Below, in pieces: positions 1 through 11,392 of a stretch of DNA of 64,000 nt. The translations under genes and the position numbers were made by a program. Position 1 is the stretch's first letter. Every line of letters begins with the position of its first letter. Source of the DNA: Dermacentor variabilis (Eukaryota; Arthropoda; Arachnida; Ixodida; Ixodidae); the NCBI RefSeq assembly GCF_050947875.1, contig NC_134572.1, forward strand, positions 121,081,105 to 121,145,104, read 5' to 3'. A model generated the notes under the pieces. The model did no database searches. It worked only from the letters and a program-made list of their open reading frames with translations, and was not told the origin of the DNA.

Positions 1-87
1 GCACTGTAGTGCTATTCTCCCGCTGACGTAACCTACTAGCTTACCCATACAAAATAAATAACATACACGCAGAAACTGCGCAGCCTT

Positions 88-470
88 ACAAATTGGCGTT
101 ACCCTTAATAATGTCTCATACTGGCGCGCACATATCTCTAGCGTCATCTCACCTTCTAATAAATATCTTAATTTTTTACAACGAAGCCTAAAGCAAGTCA
201 AATTTCAAGCCTATCAAACCACAATCAGACCTAAACTTGAATACCTATGTGCCATATGCAGCCCACACCAAAGCGTATCTAATCAACGCGCTCGAATCAG
301 TGCAAAACCGCGCCATACGGTTCATGCACTCATTGTATTATTATGATGTCAGCGTGCCGCCATTGAAAACAATCACCGCCCAAGCACTTCCTACAGATGG
401 TTAACCAACGTCTTCCGGTCACCTGCACACCGAATACTCCTCCGGCGCAACCCCATGCGCTAAAAAAAGA
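88..470 (+). pseudogene. CR1/Jockey-group LINE, decayed 3' end fragment
   Basis: This is the C-terminal end of a non-LTR retrotransposon ORF2. One frame from about position 92 reads IGVTLNNVSYW, then HISSVISPSNKYLNFLQ and IRPKLEYLCAI, the usual post-RT region (L..YL.R.L.., RPKLEYACAIW) of CR1/Jockey-like elements. Near position 280 the frame shifts, and the expected continuation (ALESVQNRAIRFMHS) is readable in another frame. Stops and the shift make it non-functional. Similar C-terminal segments occur at 54285 and, on the other strand, at 51885, but these are different copies. The left part of the element may lie outside the window. Confidence 0.75.
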
Positions 471-557
471 AAGCACGCGACTGGCTGCGTCAGTAGTGAC
501 GTTGTTGCTCTCCGTCGCAGCCTAGCGCCTGCACACCAGTTTCTCTCCGGTTACGAA

Positions 558-745
558 ATGGGTAGGCCACGCGTCATACGCCGTCCCGAGGAGGAGGTAG
601 CTTTCGATCAGCGACGCCGCAAGCAGAACCGGGAACGAGCTCGTCTACGCCATGCTGATGCTGCATCCCGGGCACAATAACGGGCTCTTGCAGCCGAGCG
701 CAAGCAGCAACTGCGTACCGAGGATCCGGCAACCTACCAAGCCGT
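558..745 (+). pseudogene. Broken short frame for an Arg-rich basic protein
   Basis: An ATG at 558 opens 40 codons starting MGRPRVIRRPEEEVAF and continuing with a very basic stretch (RRRKQNRERARLRH), then a TAA at 678-680. The same frame resumes with RALAAERKQQLRTEDPATYQ, so the stop looks like a late lesion in a longer frame. The composition, with Arg/Lys/Glu/Ala in repeated R-x-R-x-x-DP units, is like the charged N-terminal repeats I associate with repetitive tick frames and with some Helitron-encoded proteins. The association is recall and not shown here. There is no domain I can name. Confidence 0.4.
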
Positions 746-845
746 CGTAGATTTTAATGGAGGGAAAGGGGGAGAGGTAGGCCTGGAGAGCGTGTCTCTA
801 GCCTGCTACTCATCACTGGGGAAAGGGGAAGTGGGAAATACAGGG
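745..845 (+). repeat. Dispersed repeat, copy 1 of 3
   Basis: A purine-rich stretch with GGGGGAGAGGTAGG, then CTGCTACTC and CACTGGGGAAAGGGG. The same order of motifs (GGAGGTTAACC, GGCTACTC, CTGGGGGAGGGG) recurs at 28763-29045, and on the opposite strand at 61160-61280. Probably the 3' untranslated end of a tick LINE; that origin is inferred. Confidence 0.4.
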
Positions 846-1477
846 TAAGGTAGGTGGCGGGTGATTATGTTATGGTACAATGAGATACTATATGCACGTT
901 GTCCAATATACGGATGTGCACTGTAGACGCAATACACGTAAGAGTAATCTTGCCCAAACAAAAAGTAATCTTGTCACAAAAAGTTATTGCGCAAACACAT
1001 TTCGCACTGACTGCACGTCTCACAGCTTCTAGAGGCGATCGTCTAAACCAGTCTCACTTTAGATTGATAAACACAGGGCCCGCAAATTTCAGCTTCGCTG
1101 GTTCACCATCTCTACGGAGTGCTTGGGCGGTCATTTTTTTTTCATAAGTTTTATCACACCGCGCTTAATCAGCCATCGTATATTATTCCCGCTGCCCGCA
1201 TATCCTAAACCACTCGGCATGCGTACCAAGTTAGCCACCCTCACACTCATACTACCACTTTCGCAGGTTCATTTTTTTTTTCAGGATTCAACCGACTGGA
1301 ACAACCTGTCCTGCCAAATTGCCGCCTAACCTGTGCAACTATATTCATGAAAAAAATAACAGGCCATATTTTAGAATAAGAAAGTACGGGATATGCTTTC
1401 GCATTAATTATTAGTGCTATCTATGTATGTAATTGATGGAAGCAAAACCACTGCGTAACTGGCCGGTACTTTGCGTG
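846..1477. other. Unassigned stretch
   Basis: AT-leaning DNA with short open frames only. No splice-flanked exon, repeat or RNA signature was recognised. Confidence 0.5.
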
Positions 1478-1770
1478 CATTCGTGGGCTTCTTTCACGCT
1501 CGGAAAAATACTTTTGTGTAGCACGTACTCAGCAACACAAAGCTGTATCGGGAGTTTCTCATGTTACTCTACAATTTTCTCATTGGCACTTCTAATCCGA
1601 TTAAAATAATTTAGAAGTTCAATAATTAATTAAGATTAAATATCTAATTAGGCTGAATGGAAAAAAACATGTGAGCATCTTCAAGCGACGGCGAACAACA
1701 TTATCTTGGTTCTGTCCAGCTACGTAGCCTTTGCATATTTTAAAAGTTTTCATAAACGTAAGTGAAAAAC
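1478..1770 (+). repeat. Paralogous dispersed repeat, copy A
   Basis: About 290 bp that can be aligned by eye with 29228-29530. Shared anchors in order are GGGCTTCTTTCACGCTCGG, TGTAGCACGTA, GGGAGTTT, a run around TTAGGC(T/G)GAATG, CAACATTA and CTAGCTACGT/CAGCTACGT. The copies differ at many positions, so the duplication is old. There is no coding potential in either copy. Family identity unknown. Confidence 0.6.
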
Positions 1771-3240
1771 CCTGCATGTACGCCCACCCCTTGTATATTG
1801 CCCCTATAGGTTTCTTAAGGTAATAGAATGTGAATAAATGAAACAACTCCACGATACCTGGATAGGCCCGGCAATAGATATTCACTCGGCCGAAAATTTT
1901 GTTCTCATGATCATGTGCGGTTTGGGCTATTTGGCCTGTAGAAGTTTACACGCGCAACAGCTTCAGTGGCATCCATTCGTTAGTTTCGGTTTCCTTGCTA
2001 AGCATTTGTGCATAACATTCCTAAAACCTAACATTAGACCGTGCCAAATAAGTTATTCGCTCTGCTATTGTAAGTCGCCTACAGTGCTGCTGGGAAAAAC
2101 ATGTCATCTGCAAACTACAGATTGCAAAATATTCAGCGTTGAGGCTCCCATATTCAGCTCTTCCCGATCTCAGATGTTCTTCCGTACTCGCAACGAATGG
2201 CTTAGTTGTGCCTCGTCGTATGGGGCCGTTCTTAGTTAATGTATTCCACTTTTATTGTCGAGAATTCTGGTACCTGTGGCATTCTGGTACTTTCACATAA
2301 CACTGTTTCACTGTAGCATTGTTTTACATTTTCCGGAATATCTGCCGATTCGCACGGGCTTTAGAAATCAAAGAAAGTGACATCAAAATCAGCAATGTTT
2401 ATGGGATGTGAGCGTGGGTAAAGAATGCAAACATAAGGGGAGCGATGCGTACCTCCCACGGAACCAAAATGGAACAGACTGTTATATTGTAACAGTTCTA
2501 TTACAATGCCATTCCTTGTCGGATATCGCCAGTGGTGTTTAGAAACAGTTCATTTCCACAAGAGACGATAAGAACACTGAGTGACAACCACCGCACGATT
2601 CCACCAGGACGATAACATACGCACAAAACGAAGCACTGTATACATGGCACGTTGTGAAGGTGTCCGAGCCACTCACATATAACCACATAGACCGACGGAA
2701 AGGCATAGATGGTAAAATCAGCGTTCCACTCACATTATCAACCGGAATAGCTAACCAGGAAAAGCGGTAGAGTGGCATAAAATCGAACACGAGCAATTGA
2801 TCATACCGGCGCATAGTTTATCTTTGATTCATGCAAACCTCGGTAGTTCGGTAGCACGCCCTTCGCCGATCCCTAATACCGTACACCGCGCGGCAACATT
2901 TCTGCAATACCGAAATAGGGGAAATCTTAGTCATCTGCAGTGCAGCCTGGTGCCGCCACAGATAGTTAGTTGTGGTTGGTGACGTAGGTCATTATGAAAC
3001 AAACGAATTTGAAGGGAACTGTTGCCCTCTATTCTTCGAAATCAACTCGGTGAACATCTTTAAATGTGTGAAACATAGGTGAAATGGCCCCTGAAAGGTC
3101 TCCATTTCTATGTGTTATTAGAGAAGCGAAACCATCTTAGCCTCTCTCTTCCATTTTCCTCCTCCGTCTACTGGTGCTGCTGCTGGGGGTGGGGGTGGCG
3201 GCGATGACAGTGTCAGCGGCGGCCGGAATGGGATTATTGG
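1771..3240. other. Unassigned stretch
   Basis: About 1.5 kb with no recognisable gene or repeat. Open frames up to 133 codons (1838-2239) have no domain, no codon pattern and no homologous echo elsewhere in the window. Confidence 0.5.
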
Positions 3241-3418
3241 CTGGTACCGGACATAATGCAAACAAACAGCGTATATACTACGAAATAAGGCGACCCGAGT
3301 TGCTGGTACTGGCCATAGTGCAGATAAACATGGTATATACTACAAATTACGGCGGCCCGAGTTGTTGGTACCAAGCATAGTGTAGATAAACAGGGGATAT
3401 AGTGCGAGTTACGGCCGA
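3241..3418 (+). repeat. 62-bp tandem repeat, three diverged units
   Basis: Three head-to-tail units begin at 3241, 3303 and 3365. Each starts CTGGTACYGG or a close variant, has a middle of the type AGATAAACA and ATATACTAC, and ends with GGCGRCCCGAGTTG or similar. Unit length is 62 bp in the first two. Units are clearly related but diverged, so this is an old minisatellite. Confidence 0.8.
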
Positions 3419-3469
3419 CTGCAGTACCATTACCTTGTTGTACCGTCGCCTCCCATAGTTGGCGCGCCA

Positions 3470-3720
3470 TCGTGGTCACACCATCCTCGTCATACCACTG
3501 TCGCTATACTACAGCGTCGTCCTGCTATGATTATCATGCAGTCGTCATCACGTCATTGTCGTCGTTCTATTGTAGTAGTTTTGCTGTGCCGATTCTAATG
3601 TCGCCATGTTGTTGTGGTCATGCTTTCGTGGTCGTTGCGTTGCCATCATACCATCTTCATGCCGTCGCCGTTGTTCATCATCGTGATTCCTTCCTCATCG
3701 ACCGTGCCATGTGCGTGGTC
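3470..3720 (+). repeat. Low-complexity GTC/CATCA-rich tract
   Basis: Around 250 bp dominated by interspersed GTCGTC, CATCATC and similar triplets with no constant period. It probably descends from a trinucleotide-based satellite. The long open frame across it (3472-3864) is a by-product of this composition. Confidence 0.5.
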
Positions 3721-4984
3721 GAGCCTAACATGTTTATGTTGAGGGAAGTGGCTCCCTGTGGAAATGACCTTTCGTCTCTATTTGCAAAACGAAAGCTTCG
3801 CTTAGAAGTTTTCATCGCATGTGGGATCCGCAGATATTTTGTTTGTGTTAGCAAACGGAGTTAGACGGTAACGAAATAGGTGTTCGTTGTTACTGTCACT
3901 ATGTCGTCACGTATTAGGTTCAATATTTTCATTGTTTTTCAGAATGTTTTAGATCAACCTGATATTTGAAGTTGCTGGAAAGGGGCTTTCATAGTAGGCT
4001 AGAGGCGAAGTAGTCGATGTTATCATATCTGGCATTCCTGAAAAGAGCTCCCGCACGGAGTCGATTCACGATCCATAAATTTGACGAAGCTGACTAAATA
4101 ATTAAACGTGCTTAATTCTGAATTCTTATTGAGTTGTACGATTTTCTTTATTCTGAGGATGCAAGATATATGATGAAACTGAAGTTTAATTGGCTGAGGT
4201 ATGCACCTCAAGGGGTATGTTATAACACTGGTGTGAAATACGCAGGAATATATCTGAACAGCTTACTTTGGTCATTATGGCGCTGCTTCACGCAGTGAAT
4301 TGGGGGAAGGAAGCTCGATGGAAGGAAACTCGATGGAAGCGCATACCGAAAGAGCTGGTTACCAGCGAGGCACAAGGGAAAGGCATTTTAGCGTCCCTCC
4401 ACCGTGCGAGCACTCATTACAGCGCTCGCTGCGCTTGACGGATTCCTTGGAAGCGCATCGCACACTGATCTTCAATCTCAATATTAGTTCCACCCTTGGA
4501 CGGTCAGTCGACCGGCTGCTTCATTCGCAGCTGTCTAAATGACGGCAATGGATTTAAGATCGTGCGACTGGTATACATTAGAGGTAAGGCGAGTACTGCA
4601 TGTACATTTGCGTTTCGTCGCAGTTTTCTTTCTTTCCTTTTTTTGCTTCGTCCAGGAGTTGCCTCTTTATTACTTATCTATTTCTTTGACACTGAGCCTT
4701 CCACTCAATGCGGGATGCCTAGTTCAACAATTCGTGCTTGGACGCTCACCATATCGGCCGTCCCTCAAATAGGAATACTCTTCAGACTTTTTCACTTCAT
4801 CCATATCCGAGACGGCGACATCATGGGTACAGCATGCGTCTCGCATTACAAATTTTCAATTGTGGGCTTAACTTTTCTTATATACACCATCAGTTATAAG
4901 AGACTCGTACTGAAGGGCTTCTCATTAATTTTGACTGCCTAGGCGCTTCTCTAACGTGTTCCTAAATTCTTCCATTTAATTCAG
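3721..4984. other. Unassigned stretch
   Basis: No recognisable feature. An open frame at 4496-4942 (148 codons) is hydrophobic but shows no family motif and no convincing splice context, so it is not called. Confidence 0.45.
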
Positions 4985-5098
4985 TGCCTGAACGTTCTTG
5001 GACTTCCCCGCCATCGATCTGAGTCCACTGCGGCCAGGAATCGAACCCGGGACCTCCTGCTCTGCAGCAAAATGCCTTAGTCACTGAGCTGCCTATGC
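4985..5098 (-). repeat. tRNA-derived SINE head, non-Ruka type
   Basis: Read on the - strand it starts CCGCATAGGCAGCTCAG, contains an A-box-like GCTCAGTGACTAAGG (5075-5089) and a perfect B box GGTTCGATTCC (5037-5047), and continues past the tRNA-like part into CAGTGGACTCAGATCGATGG. The two internal pol III boxes are at tRNA-like spacing. It differs from the Ruka-like copies in both the tRNA part and the body, so it is a separate SINE family or an old relative. It is not a functional tRNA gene, because no cloverleaf acceptor pairing is evident. Confidence 0.6.
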
Positions 5099-5437
5099 GG
5101 ATGCATCATTACACCCTTTATCAACTGTGTCCTTTGGTTGCACGAGTTCCTCCCTCAAAGCAAAATTACGCCAGGCAACCAGGATTACAGTGGGATATGC
5201 ATAACTGTTTCTCAGTTACTTCCTTCGCTACAATCCAAAGTGCATTTCTCTTCATAGTTTATAAAGTGTAGCCTTGCCGGCACTCTTTTAAGTTCGTGCC
5301 AGTAGGAAACATTATCTGCCAATGACTTTTGCAAACTTTTGATCACACCCTGCTTTCCATTTTAGATTTTAATCGTTATGCCGCTACAGCGCCGAGTCCA
5401 ACCAAAGCTTGAACTACCACATTACAGTCTCAGAACA
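5099..5437. other. Unassigned stretch
   Basis: Nothing recognised. Confidence 0.5.
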
Positions 5438-5450
5438 TCTGGAAGCCCAT

Positions 5451-5691
5451 AATAATAATAATGTTTGGGGTTTTACGTGCCAAAACCACTTTCTGATTAT
5501 GAGGCACGCCGTAGCGGAGGACTCCGGAAATTTTGACCACCTGGGGTTCTTTAACGTGCACCTAAATCTAAGCACACGGTTGTTTTCGCATTTCGCCCCC
5601 ATCGAAATGCGGCCGCCGTGGCCGGGATTCGATCCCGCCACCTCGTGCTCAGCAGCCCAACACCATAGCCACTGAGCAACCACGGCGGGTG
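5451..5691 (-). repeat. Ruka-like tRNA-derived SINE, full length with TSD
   Basis: Read on the - strand: CCCGCCGTGGTTGCTCAG start, A-box-like TGCTCAGTGGCTATGG, B-box-like GGATCGAATCCC, then the tRNA-unrelated body (GGCGGCCGCATTTCGATGG, GTGCACGTTAAAGAACCCC, CCTCATAATCAGAAAGTGG) and an ATT-repeat tail. Target-site duplication: TCTGGAAGCCCAT at 5438-5450 and TCTGGAAGCTCAT at 5692-5704, 12 of 13 identical. The structure matches the ixodid SINE described as Ruka, as far as memory allows. Mobilised in trans by a LINE; transcribed by RNA polymerase III from its internal promoter. Confidence 0.92.
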
Positions 5692-5704
5692 TCTGGAAGC
5701 TCAT

Positions 5705-7529
5705 GAACGGTTCGCCTTTCCCGACGTAAGCTATCCAGGCACCGCCAGCGTTCACAGAAAAATCAGTGGGTTACTTTTTCTTTCCTTTTTTCTTTTTTTT
5801 TTTTTGCAGCGCACAGTGAAGGAAAGCACACGTGCCGATAAAATACACTTAAAAATAGTGAAAGCGAAAATTGTTACCTACCTGACTGGCAACACGAATG
5901 AACAATCTAAATCCATAGGTCACTGGGTTTCGTTTGTAGTTTCGTGCTACGATGTCACGTGAGAAAGCAATTGTGCCTTTCGTGCACTGTCCTTCGCCCA
6001 GTGAGCTTACGCTCGACAAGTTCGCCAAATTGTGATACTGTGAGCTGTTATATGTAAGCGGAATAATAAATAATGGCCATTTCGCCAGCTAAGCAATGAA
6101 CGACGGTAGAAATGACAGACCACAGAATAGTTGCATCATCGAAAAGCTTCAAACGATTTGTGTTCTTTTCTCACACAAGCAGGAGTATACAGGAGTGCTA
6201 CGTATAGTATGAATTGGTTTCGCGTGAAAGGAAGTCATATTAGCTTATAAGTATCAGACGAAATTAACCGAAATCCCCTGTCTGATTATATTTAGAGCAT
6301 ATATTGCACCCATATAATGTGCGGTTTTATATATATAGTTCGCTGCATTTATTTAGGCGGCCACACCGCCGAGATGGTGATGACATATTAAACAACCTGT
6401 CTTGTAAGCGGTGCATACAGCGCTGTTACATTATAATTCGCAAAGTGGGCATCAGCGACGGACACTGTTCGAATGGAGAAAGAACACACTGCTTGAATAG
6501 AGGAATGTATTGGGGGAGTTTAACTCAAATTGGTTGCTAACCTTCTAACCTTTCACTGTGGTGACGAAGTCTGCAAAAATATGTTATCTTTGAAAGCTCT
6601 CGTTACAGTACCTCGTGCACTGAGCTTTAATTATACTAGGGTGACGTTGCTTTAAATCTGTCCAGTAATATTGATTTACGAAAGGATAACTACAGACGCC
6701 TATGTATAAATACGTGATGAGTAGAAACACCACCAATGTTTTCTAAATGATCTTTCATTAGCTTATAAACATTCTAAAAAGAGTGAATTAAAATTCACTA
6801 TCACGCAAAAGAATGTGATCTCTAGCAGAGTTCCTGCTAGGGTTACTTATAAACATCGCAGCAAACTGCCCACTACTAGGACAGCTTTTCTTTCTACTTT
6901 ACGCGAAATTTTCCACGCAAAACGTTTTCGCGAAGCATAATAAGAACAGAAATGGCTGCACAGCTGAAGAGCACTCTGTGCGGATATTACATAAAAAAGC
7001 CTTCTGCATACGATCAAGTGAGCCGAGACGAGTACATTAGAATTCGGAAAAAAAGAAACTAACTTGGGGGGCCTAACTCCCTCGATAAACGCTCGACAAA
7101 TTGCGAAAGATAATGAACATTGAGTCGCGACGTCTGGCTCCAGCTTTTGTGCACTAGTCCGCAGTGACGCGTCAGTTCTTGTACAGACATTAAAACCCTC
7201 CTGTTGCATACGATTAGCCCGCCACATGAATAAAGCAGAAGGTGCAAAGATTGTGCGGGGAGAGCGTCCGCAATCTAAAAGAGGGAAACACGGGATCCTT
7301 TAATTCTGCCGTTTCACAACGAACGGAACGATGACGGAAAAGAGCAGGGCTTTGAAAACTTCGGTGCTCGTTTGTTAACGGGGTATTACTGAGGGATTAA
7401 CCGTTACCTGCACATCGGATAAAGCACTGAACTTCTGAGGTGGCTTAAGTGACAGAAACGAAAGCGCGACCAGAGTTCACGGCCTCTAAACGTGTAAGAG
7501 AAAAATTATACATATATTCTGCTGATAGT
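5705..7529. other. Unassigned stretch
   Basis: About 1.8 kb without a recognised gene or repeat. A 126-codon frame on the - strand at 6847-7227 has no recognisable domain and no exon signals. Confidence 0.45.
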
Positions 7530-7665
7530 GGCGTGGACAGTGCGGACAGTTGTCTTCATTATTTTGAAAGGGCAGCATGACAACTGCGGCGGCGGCGGCG
7601 GCAGTGACGGCGTGAATACGCCTCGAGAGTCCGCATAATTACTATCGCAATAAAAAAAATTCGGA
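7530..7665 (+). repeat. Family F terminus, solo right end
   Basis: A GGC-triplet-rich stretch followed by GCCTCGAGAGTCCGCATAA and TACTATCGCAATAAAA. The same order (GGCGACGGCGAC..., GAGTGTCTACATAATTGC, TATCGCAAT) ends the longer copy at 27812-28520. Only the right end is visible here. Confidence 0.5.
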
Positions 7666-8321
7666 TAGCGTGCTTAAAAAAATGGCGCAGTTCTTGCAAA
7701 GAGTACCCCTTCACTGGAATTCAAGCTTAAAGAAATGTAGCGCAGTTTCAACGGAAAGGCGAAATGGTGATGGCAAGGTGTGTTGCGCTTGAGCTCTCTT
7801 TTTTATTTTTTATCTCCTTTCTATGGGGGGGGAGGGGGTGGAACCGCTATTCTGGTATTCATCCACAGTAATGTTTGCCCCACAGTCCATGAATGTCCTT
7901 GCGGCATAGCCTTGTTAAATTTCTATATTTGGTCTTTTTATTTGTGCTTTTCCGATAATGGTTGTTCATTCTTCCTACTATTCTTGGTTCCATTCAACGT
8001 GTAGTTTAACCTTTCAACAGAACTTAGCCTATAACAGCCCTTAAAGTTTATTTGCGGCTATATCTTGCAATATTTCGACACTTTTTCGGCGAATTCCCCC
8101 ATACTTCTTATTAGCCATGAGTTGGATGGGCAAATACAACAAAAACAACGTCTTCTTGAATGGTGTCCCACAAAATGCGGTTGCCACATCCAGGCGCAAT
8201 GCAGTACGTATGCCAACTTGGATGACATGCGTGCTAGATAGAAAGAACAGCGACCGCGCAGCTACAAAACTTTCGCGCAAAGGAAATTCTAAGTAGTTTT
8301 CTATTCCAGGCCAGCTGAGGC
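7666..8321. other. Unassigned stretch
   Basis: Nothing recognised. The poly-G tract near 7827-7840 is low complexity. Confidence 0.5.
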
Positions 8322-8408
8322 AAGCGCTTGTGCCCCAATGGTTAGAATGTCGGGCTTCTGTGCAAGATATCCCTTGTTCGATTGCGGCCTTCGGAGTATT
8401 CAAACAAA

Positions 8409-8411
<3 letters not shown>
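8322..8411 (+). repeat. tRNA-like SINE head next to microsatellite
   Basis: The + strand shows an A-box-like CAATGGTTAGAATGTCGGG followed, at tRNA spacing, by a B-box-like TTGTTCGATTGCGGCC, then GGAGTATTCAAACAAAGTG running straight into (TA)n. A tRNA-type head with an AT-repeat tail is the layout of a tRNA-derived SINE. It has a different head from the Ruka-like copies. Confidence 0.5.

Positions 8412-8493
<82 letters not shown>
8412..8493. repeat. (TA)n microsatellite
   Basis: About 41 uninterrupted TA dinucleotides. It may be the expanded tail of the SINE immediately to its left. Confidence 0.98.
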
Positions 8494-8496
<3 letters not shown>

Positions 8497-11302
8497 GAAA
8501 CTTGCCATTGCTATTGCAATAAAGCTTAAGGCAAGTAAGCATCAGTGAGTTCATCAACGCCGACCGCTACTCCTCACCGACCAGTTCGTGAAAAAAAAAA
8601 CGAAGCCTTTTCTGTGTGACAAAATACATATATAATGAAAGGTGCGCTGCAAATTGCAACTGAATGAATGCGCAAGTGTACCAAATGCCGATTTTCTTAA
8701 CCGTATAATGACATGTCAAATAAACTGTCCTACATAGAAATTTCCATGGATATGACTGAATGCGACTTTTTTTTTGCATTTCAAATGCAAAATCATTTGT
8801 ATCTGATTAATCCCTGTGCTATTATAAAATTCATTTCGACAGTGCGTCATTAAGCAACAGTCAACGTGAAAAGTGCCCGCAATATTTAGAAGTTGAGTTC
8901 AGTAAGGCGGTTCGGATCCTAAAGTTCAGGTCGATGCCAGCTTATCTCATGCAGTGTCAGTGACATGACACAACCTTTGCATGCGGTTCGCTTGTAGCCG
9001 CTGGCGCAAAATTTACGTGCACTGATCTCGCACATCCTAAGGGGAAAAAAGTTTGCATTAAGAGCAGTGAGCGAACACGACCCGCGCGATACAATGAATA
9101 TTCACGAGCTCTCCACAAATTATTAGGATGCGAGCTGCTCTGACATGTGGAGAGTGCGGAGCATGCTGGGATAGGAGCACCGTCAGAAACCCATTTTTCC
9201 AATCGGCTCCAATGGCAGTGCGAAACTAATTACTTCTCTTTCATGGGATAATTCCTTGACGCTAATGCAAACATATTCGCTGTGTGAAGCGACTGATGAT
9301 TAAAGAGGAGCGTTGCCGACATCAACGGATCTCTTCTATCGATGTCGCAGTCATCTCTCCTGCTTATAGTTGGGCTTGCTTTCATTAGCCTTTCTATTAG
9401 GAGAGCGGCTCGGATTACGGATGGGGAGAATGCAACGCGTTTCTAGCTGACGTACGAGGAATCTCCTGGGAAATTATGTCAGGCAGGTAAATACTATAAG
9501 GCGAATGGCCGCTTTTGTGATGCCACACTAATGCGCGAAATTCTGGAAGCTCAGTTGTATATATTCTGCTAACCTTCATTTGTTTCGACGTGGGCGAATA
9601 CGGACACGACAAAAGGCGGCCACACCTGCTCTAGCCGTCGTTCGCTTGACATAGGCTTTGCTAAAAAGTCTCAAATTTCTGACAGCATCACAGCAGGGCG
9701 TATTCTCATCGCCGAAACAGCACCGATTCTTTTGTGTTAGGGGTTAGAAGCTGCTCTGCTTTAAAAAGAAGACAAAAAAACTAACATTGACTCTGTCCAG
9801 TCAATATAGGCAGCATTTCAGCACTCGCACTAGACAGCAAAACTGACGTCTAATCGGACAGCGGTAACGATAAGCCTCGTTCTCATTATGGCTAAGACAT
9901 AAAAGAAGACGGCATTGAAGTCCAAACGATGAACGTGAATTTCCTCACAAAACCATACGCCGGTTCAGCAGCAGGCCTGGCAACTCGACGTGACTGTCGT
10001 CCGAGAACACGAGAACATAGTTACGCTTTTCTAAGCATTTAATGTAACCCACTCATGTTCTTCATATGTTCGCAGATGTAAAGATTTCAAATAGAGATAT
10101 AATTTACAGTATTTCTTTCGTGACCATCAGGTGGCATCACGTCGCCGAGGCGTCTTCCAGGCGGTCCAAGACGCATTCCACTACTTAGGCTCGAAGCTAT
10201 CTCGGCTGTCACCTTAGCTGTCTACGTAGACTGTCTCCGACGCTGGCGAGAATTAGGACACGCCCGATGAGCGTCTAGAGGGCGTTCTACTGAAGATACG
10301 AAGAACACAAATTTAAGCTAAATTTTGAAATATAACTTGAGCTGACAAATCGCGATCCTTTAGCGCAACAGAAAAAGTGCCAGGGAAAGAAAAGGAGCAC
10401 CGTGCATGGGCAGCAACAAATGCAGGGTGTCATAAAATAAATTTGATGGCACTGGCAGGAAACAGTTGGATATCGCTCACATTTATTAACAATAATAGTC
10501 GAACTATCTTGTCAGGCCTCATCCTGTACAACACATGAAGACGGTAGGGGAATGATGATTACGATCATGAAAGAACGTTGGGCATATAGAGTTAGCGACT
10601 ATCGGCTGCACTATATTATTGAATAAAAAAGTCCTTTTATGAGTTTAAGAACCTTAAGAAAATGGGCGGGTTACGAGGAACGCGGTAGTAGAAGAATCCG
10701 GGTTAATTTCAAACACCTAGTGCTATTCGCCGTGCACCAAAGGCTCGGGCATAACGAGCGTTATTGCTCTCCATTTCATCTGCAATCCTTTCGCTAATAG
10801 AACTATAGGTCAGTATCAAAGCGTTAGGACCGAACGAGGCGTTAGTGCACGTATAGTCCATGTTTGAGCAACTGCGCAGGTGTGATTTGTGCGATATATG
10901 ATTCCAGTTGCTCAGAAAGGTCTTTAGTGCATGGTATGGGCGAACGCACTTGGCGAAGCGTTATCATCGCATGTAGGACACTTGCTACATTATTGTCCTT
11001 ACCTTATCGCAAGCGATAAGCAAATAACGGAATTCAACGCAGCCCAACAACCTCAACCTCTCCACAGGCGTGTCTCGAAGCAGATGTGATAGGAAGAGCA
11101 CTGAAAGCTAATGCAAGCAAAACAGAAATAGCAGGAAACGCTAAAGGAAACGCGTAAACGACTACTACAGAATGAAATTACGTTGAACACACTGCAGAAG
11201 TTATCGGAGAAACCGGAAGACACAATACAAAATCACTGTGTGCCAGCAAACGCCCGTACATGCCGGAAAACGCCGCTGTGTGGCGGCGTTTTCACAGATA
11301 TA
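8494..11302. other. Unassigned stretch
   Basis: About 2.8 kb, A+T-leaning, no open frame above 81 codons and no recognised repeat, exon or RNA gene. Confidence 0.5.
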
Positions 11303-11303
11303 T

Positions 11304-11391
<88 letters not shown>

Positions 11392-11392
11392 A
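11303..11392. repeat. (CA)n microsatellite
   Basis: About 45 CA dinucleotides with interruptions by single G (CACACGCACA) near 11328 and 11384. The overlapping open frames of Thr-His or Val-Cys repeats on both strands are artefacts. Confidence 0.98.

Noticed and set aside
5021..5100. A genuine tRNA gene on the - strand
   Set aside because: A and B boxes are present, but acceptor and anticodon stems do not pair and the homology continues past the tRNA part; it is a SINE head.
5600..5691. tRNA genes in the Ruka-like heads
   Set aside because: The same head repeats with the same non-tRNA body and target duplications; SINE.
8338..8557. Open frames of Ile-Tyr repeats across the TA microsatellite
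   Set aside because: Pure translation of (TA)n on both strands; no gene.
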